In this document: positions 59,190-64,000 of the stretch, one piece after another
How the letters are laid out: each line of letters starts with the position of its first letter
How positions within the stretch are numbered: position 1 is the stretch's first letter
Assembly (NCBI GenBank): GCA_036320915.1
Contig: JAXBDG010000006.1
Location: forward strand, 434,001-498,000
DNA from: Linnemannia elongata
Lineage: Eukaryota; Mortierellomycota; Mortierellomycetes; Mortierellales; Mortierellaceae
Length of the DNA: 64,000 nucleotides
Direction of reading: 5' to 3'
Translations under genes and position numbers: made by a program
The notes under the pieces: model-generated
The model's database searches: none
Told to the model about the DNA's origin: nothing
The model's input: the letters and a program-made list of their open reading frames with translations, nothing else

Positions 59190-60270
59190 TTAGTAAGGAG
59201 CATAGTATCCTCCTCTGCCTCCACGACCACGACTATTGTCAACACGAAAAAAACAAAAATACGTCAGCCAATTGCGTTTCCAATCCATAGCTATTAGTAT
59301 TTGCATTATATCCTGTAAAAAAGAATCAAGTGAGAGATCTTACCCGCCACGGCCGCGATATCCTCCGCCACCGGGAGGTCCGTACATGGGTGGTGGGGGG
59401 CCATAAGGATGGTGTCCACCACCACCATAGCCACCGTGGTGACCAGCAAATCCTCCACGGTAAGCACCCCTGCCGCGTCCACGGCCACGGGCGGCCATTC
59501 CTGGAATGTTGGTACGCTTAGGAGTGACCTATAACAACGACAGAGAAAAGGGGGCCATGTGAGTACAGTCTTCAGCATTCAAAGCAGTCAAGCAGGAGCA
59601 GGAGCAGATGCCATTGCATGCAACCAAGGAGTTACCTTGATGAGACGAGCACGGAAGAGAGAGTCATTGAGGACCATGGCGTTGGCGACCGAGGAAGCAT
59701 CAGCAAACTCGACGTAGGCGTAACCCTTGGGCTGGCCAGTCCACTTATCGCACAGGATAGTAATGCGGTTAATGGTACCGCACGACTGGAAGTGTCCTTG
59801 AATCTCCTCGGGCGTTGAACCCCAATCCACATTACCGACATACACCGACCTAGAGTCCACAGCCTCCTTGTCTAAAAAGAATGAAAGATCAAACATGGAA
59901 AAAGGGTTAGATCGATTTGCTACATGAGTGCAGAAAGGAGCCTTGCCTAATTCATTGTATACGGTATGAAAAAGAAAGAATGTGTTGGTACCTTCTTCGC
60001 CCATGTTCATGTCCTTCTCGGCTTGAGCCTGCATCTCACGCAACTTGGCAGCTTCAGCCTCCATCTCCTTGACACGCTGCTTCATAGCCTCGATTTCCTA
60101 TTGTCGGATTGAAGTTAGTTATCAATGTCAGTTCCATACCAGGGATATTTTCGGTTACTCATCACACGACATGTGGTTGAAGTCTCTAAGATCGAACTTA
60201 CCTCATCACCAATATCTCTCTCGAGATCCTCGTTAATAAGACCAGCCTCCTGTTGTTCTTCTGCGGACAT
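59190..60270 (-). CDS. nuclear poly(A)-binding protein, PABPN1 type
   Basis: Five exons (60202-60270, 59992-60097, 59636-59871, 59344-59528, 59190-59232) give 212 residues. Such proteins bind poly(A) tails and influence mRNA tail length and export. The N-terminus is acidic and followed by a coiled coil ([22 protein letters not shown], about 24-55). One RRM spans about 62-140 with RNP2 VYVGNV and RNP1 [10 protein letters not shown]-terminal Arg-Gly-Gly/Gly-Tyr tail ends [10 protein letters not shown]. The motif [10 protein letters not shown] directly after the RRM is characteristic of PABPN1. All junctions are GT-AG and in frame. Confidence 0.93.
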
Positions 60271-60892
60271 TCTACAGGAAGAGGAAAAGGTGGATAGAGG
60301 ATAAAGCAATATTTTAGAGATGTAGGCCGATTTGAGAGGGAGGGTGCCACTCTTGGTGTCTGGAAAGTTTGGCGGTGAAGGCTTGCTCCTGTTCCAAAAA
60401 CTACTGTTTCTCAAATGACATCAAGCAGCTTGTCAATTGAGTCCCTCTTCGTCGCATTAATTGATGTCCAGTGTCGCGCTGCTGCTTGGTTTCTTCCTCA
60501 GCTGTTGATGACTTTATTTTGGTGGTTTTGCAAGTCGAATGTCGCTGATGTTATGAGGCCGAAGGACTGTAAAAGTCGAAGGTGTTGCCGAAGCCGCCCT
60601 CAGGCAGCGAGGTGGGGGTAGGTCTGGTAGGTGTTGATGGTGCTGTGAACTTACGTGAATATGAGTGTGAGTGAGTGAAAGTGAAAGTATGTTGGAGTGC
60701 AAACAAGCAAAGCAAAAAACAACTTCACTTATCTGCCTCATGCGGGTGCTAGAAATTTTTACACGTCAATGTATCCGAATCAGACGCATTTCCTTCACTT
60801 TTACGATCTGCTGGACCCTTGCAACGGTCCCCAAGTCGTCCCTATTCTCCTTTTTCTTGCACTCGCAAAACCACACACAAAACAGCTCAACA

Positions 60893-61266
60893 ATGGACAA
60901 AGTCAAGGATCTCCTGTACGCAGAACCAACACCCCCGGGACCACCCAAGCACAGCAATACCAACACTGCAGTCCAGCCTCACCGCTGTGCAAAGCATGTC
61001 GAGGATCTTATGGTCGCCATCATGAACTTTGAAGTTGAGGATCAGATGTCACTCGTCTGGAAGTGTATGCGGAGCGAGAAGGGGTATGTACAGTAAACAG
61101 ATATCATCAACTAGGCATTTTCTCAAGAGCTTGCAGACGGGCGATTAAATACGCCACGGGATCCGTCTGGTACATAAACTAATACTTCCTTGGTGTTTTC
61201 TCTTATACTAGAGATGAGCCTGCCAGACACTCGCCTGCTCAGGTCAAGCCCGACCACGACGTTTAA
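60893..61266 (+). CDS. unknown small protein, 81 aa
   Basis: Two exons (60893-61083 and 61212-61266) join in phase 2 to give 81 residues. The Pro-rich N-terminus (EPTPPGPPKH) is followed by a likely helical core HRCAKHVEDLMVAIMNFEVEDQMSLVWKCMRSEKG and a polar tail. Two cysteines and two histidines in the core could bind metal but make no standard motif. No signal peptide or membrane segment is seen. It is divergent from the PABPN1-type gene (623 bp between ATGs) and has a CT/CA-rich leader. Intron signals support a real gene; no function is recognised. Confidence 0.62.
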
Positions 61267-61969
61267 GTGATCCAGGAATGCTTGACATCTCTGCACCGGA
61301 AGTGGGATACAACAGCGTCAAAGAATATAATATTCCGAGAAGTAGGATCAAGGCGCGATCAAGGAGCAGGATCTGGAGGGGCTTCCGCCATACATGACCA
61401 CCTCCTTCTCATTCTACCCAGCGTCTGCCTGCGGTTGACACAATTGCGGTCCACCCTTACCTGCCAACAGTTGAACCAGGAGACGAAAGAGAGTGGCATT
61501 GGTGTGACGACAGATTCTGATCCGACTCAACGGCGATGGTTTAGGTGATGATCTCGACTGCCGAAATGCCCAAAGTATCAGGGCAGGGCAAGGACAAAGA
61601 ACGAAAATAAACATTTCATTTTTTTGTTCACCAATACCTACCGCCAAGCTTTTGAATGTCTGGACCCAAAGTCAGTCTAATGAGCATCTCACAAATACAT
61701 GTATACTGGTTGTCCACGGGCACTGATGGCACCATGCCGCTTAAATATGCTGAGCGACACGAGAGGATTTTCGTCCACAGATTTGCGGACCATTGTGCAG
61801 ATCTGGTGACTGCTTCCCCCTCTCCCCCTTTTTCGTCGTCTTCAGCTCGACACCCAAAAGTCGACACTCACACACTCCCCCTTTCACCCTTTCATTTCAG
61901 CCAACAACACATCACCTTCTCACATCACTCTCTCTCTCTCAAACACCAAAACACAACAGTCAAAAAAAA
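61267..61969. other. intergenic, probable VMA12 promoter
   Basis: No gene was recognised. The last 130 bp are CT/CA-rich and end in nine A directly before the ATG of the V-ATPase assembly gene. Confidence 0.5.
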
Positions 61970-63008
61970 ATGGTTGCCATGGAATGGACACCTCGCCTCG
62001 AAAGCGCATTCAAAAGACTCCAAGACCGCAAAAAGTCCCTCTCCTCCACCTCTACTTCATTCACTCCCGACGAGACAAAGACCGCCCAAGAAGTCGATAC
62101 CTTCTTGACTGACACAAAGAAGAAAGAATGTGTCGACTTGGACTTGGTCAAGCGGGTCTCGGCACTGTTGTTGAAGTACTCGAGCAGTACTGGTGATGCG
62201 AGTGGTGTTGGTGGTATGTCCTTTAAGAGGAGTGGGGGAGGATATCTCATATATTTTGTCGTTGGGGGTTGTTTTTTGAAACCGTTAAAAGAATGAGACT
62301 TTTACCACATGTATTTTGCCAGGTTGATTTTGACTGACTTTTTTCTTGTCGTGTCATGTGTGCCCACTACTCCCCTTTTTCTAGCATCGTCAGAAGACTG
62401 GATCCATACCATGGTCAAGGGCAGCACCGTCTACGTCCCCAAAGCAGCGCCAAAAGAGCGGGTACGTGCACTTTTGTTCATTCTTCCTTCATAACCCCCC
62501 ACCCATATTGGCATGCCAAAGCCCAGAACACGCTTGCTAATACCAACACCAATACACCCACCAACAAAAATAGAGCCCAGAACTGGAGAAACTGATGGAC
62601 ACCTACAAATCCCAACTCGCCTCAAAAGAATACTCTCGCATGGTCTCCAGTATCGATCCCAACTCTCTTACCTCCTCCACCTCTTCAACTATCGCCTACA
62701 ACCTCCGTCAAGACATGAAGGATCTCAAAGATGTCAAAGCTCACTCTATCGGGATCGTGAATGTTTTGTACACGGGTGCGGCAGTCTTTACGGCGGTATT
62801 TATGATCTCGGCACATTTTACGGAAGATCTGGGGATGAGGGTGTTGTTGTCGTTTTTGGCGTTTGTGGGGATTGTAGCGTGTGAGGCTTATCTTTATCAT
62901 CGGCATGCTCAGACTGCCGCGGGAGGGTCAAAGGTGAAGAGGGTAAAGGCCTTGCCGGAGGATGTTGTCATTAAAAGCGTGACCATTGGTAAAGAGAAGT
63001 ACGCCTAG
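61970..63008 (+). CDS. VMA12: ER V-ATPase assembly factor, Vma12/TMEM199 family
   Basis: Three exons (61970-62213, 62385-62461, 62574-63008) give 251 residues. Vma12 works with Vma22 in the ER to assemble the Vo sector of the vacuolar ATPase. The cytosolic N-terminal half contains the WIHTMVKGSTVYVP and SKEYSRMVSSID blocks (the YxxMV motif is characteristic). Two membrane segments follow near the end: HSIGIVNVLYTGAAVFTAVFMI and RVLLSFLAFVGIVACEAYLY. A short basic tail with a Lys-rich end completes the protein. The frame closes exactly. Confidence 0.88.
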
Positions 63009-63142
63009 TCATCATTGTCGTCATATCCATATCAACTTTTGTACAATAGTTTCTTTTTTGTTTAAGTTCGTAACAAATATAATGCAATTGCATAAAAAAA
63101 AAAAAAAACAACGAAAGTGTGAGAAAAAAAAACCAAGGTGAA

Positions 63143-64000
63143 TTAAGGCTCGGAGACGTCAGGTTGGTCCTGCATGGGAGGACCATAGGCATGCATGACG
63201 GAATCGTCATTACCGTCCTCTATCCATTCGGTGCCCATATCCGATTTCCGAACCCTCAAAGGTCGAGGACGCTGATGGTGCCGCAGTCCAGATCCACTGC
63301 CGCTTCCAGATCCACCACTGCCGCCTGGTCCATAACTACCACCTCGGCTGCTATCGTATCCTCCTTGCGTGGTCGACGACATATCCACACCCGTGTCGGC
63401 ATCGACAGCGCTGGTTCCCGGTCCATAATATACCTTGCTGTTGGCCATCTCCGAAACCTCGTCCAGATAAAACTGCTGCTCGACTGAGGCATCCGAACTG
63501 TGAAGGTTCGGCGTCCAATTGATCTGTTTGAACAGCTCCTCGTCCTCCCATCGACGGAAATTAAACGCTCCCATGTACCCATCTTCATCGTCCGATGGCA
63601 CCACTGCAGGTGTTCCCCATCCAGATCCATCTCCAGGTGTGGCCAAGAAAGGCACGTCAATAGAGTCGTCAAAGTAGAAATCGCTGTACTTGAACGACGG
63701 TGGCTCAAGTAACGTTGATGTTGGTTTCTTGCCGAACACCTCGACCTCCAGCCACTCCTCATAGTTTTCCTCAAATCCAGCATCCAGCTCAATATCGCTC
63801 AGCGTCAGATCCCGCTTCCGTTCCCCATGCAAAGAACTCGAGCTGCTATTGTGGCTTCGACTACTGTGATGACTCTTCACACTCTCCTCACTCTCCGACT
63901 TTGATCCACCGCCGCTGCTGCTGTTGTGGTGACCATGACCGCTACTGTGATCCATATGGCCGACTTCTGGAATCGACGCATGGGCCTCATACATCTCCTG
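63143..64000 (-). CDS. C-terminal end of an unknown Ser/Gly-rich protein (partial)
   Basis: The 285 visible codons run off the right edge; the gene starts beyond 64000. A His/Ser-rich stretch (GHGHHNSSSGGGSKSESEESVKSHHSS) precedes an acidic, aromatic region that looks conserved (DAGFEENYEEWLEVEVFGKKP, SFKYSDFYFDDSIDVPFLATPGDGSGWGTP, FNFRRWEDEELFKQINWTPN). A Gly-rich linker and a basic/acidic end (RPRPLRVRKSDMGTEWIEDG) follow. No domain was recognised. Several short Asp/Glu-plus-aromatic segments suggest docking motifs in a disordered tail. Confidence 0.78.
   Translation of the reverse strand, partial: QEMYEAHASIPEVGHMDHSSGHGHHNSSSGGGSKSESEESVKSHHSSRSHNSSSSSLHGERKRDLTLSDIELDAGFEENYEEWLEVEVFGKKPTSTLLEPPSFKYSDFYFDDSIDVPFLATPGDGSGWGTPAVVPSDDEDGYMGAFNFRRWEDEELFKQINWTPNLHSSDASVEQQFYLDEVSEMANSKVYYGPGTSAVDADTGVDMSSTTQGGYDSSRGGSYGPGGSGGSGSGSGSGLRHHQRPRPLRVRKSDMGTEWIEDGNDDSVMHAYGPPMQDQPDVSEP

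Overview
The window looks like nuclear DNA of a filamentous, early-diverging fungus, most likely Mucoromycota and probably Mortierellaceae. The evidence is intron-rich genes with short GT-AG introns, pyrimidine-rich leaders, fungal velvet, TSR2 and Rsp5-type genes, and fungal 28S rDNA fragments. No tRNA gene, CRISPR array or bacterial operon was found. The genus is an inference.

Positions 1-17.5 kb are a repeat-rich accessory zone. In order it holds: an apparently intact LINE with 25 terminal A residues; 45-bp spacer-like repeats and a truncated 28S rRNA fragment; a 95-codon gene whose product closely resembles the needle subunit of bacterial type III secretion systems (5184-5471, minus); a perfect 22-bp inverted repeat; a Ty3/gypsy-type integrase remnant; an MDR oxidoreductase gene; a complete but dead Tc1/mariner-like element with ~180-bp terminal inverted repeats and TA on both sides; a 5'-truncated LINE; a 13-bp minisatellite; four more 28S scraps, all in the same orientation; two very small genes (a secreted eight-cysteine peptide and a membrane/coiled-coil peptide); and a broken M13 (neprilysin-like) peptidase gene.

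From 17.8 kb on the sequence is mostly ordinary gene space. Spliced models that close in frame are given for: a putative ADP-ribosyltransferase-fold protein with an acidic insert; a GNL3/Nug1-type ribosome-assembly GTPase; proteasome chaperone PAC2; SPT4; an Esa1/Tip60-type MYST acetyltransferase; tRNA-dihydrouridine synthase 2; a TMEM50/Vps68-type membrane protein; a secreted six-cysteine peptide; a TMEM135-like protein; an unknown 398-aa protein; a velvet regulator; an Rsp5/NEDD4 HECT ubiquitin ligase; TSR2; a small multipass membrane protein; mitochondrial ribosomal protein bL12m; a PABPN1-type poly(A)-binding protein; an unknown 81-aa protein; a Vma12/TMEM199-type V-ATPase assembly factor; and the 3' end of an unknown serine-rich gene. 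Themes are ribosome biogenesis (GNL3, TSR2, bL12m), proteostasis (PAC2, RSP5), transcription and chromatin (SPT4, ESA1, velvet) and endomembranes (TMEM50, TMEM135, VMA12). Several neighbours are divergent and may share promoters (SPT4/ESA1, TSR2/membrane protein, PABPN1/81-aa gene).

The observation most worth following is the type III needle-like gene, which sits with an apparently fungal-style leader among decayed fungal rDNA and retroelements. It suggests transfer from a bacterium, plausibly an endohyphal one. Gene structures were spliced by eye, so exon ends are predictions, although most reading frames close exactly.
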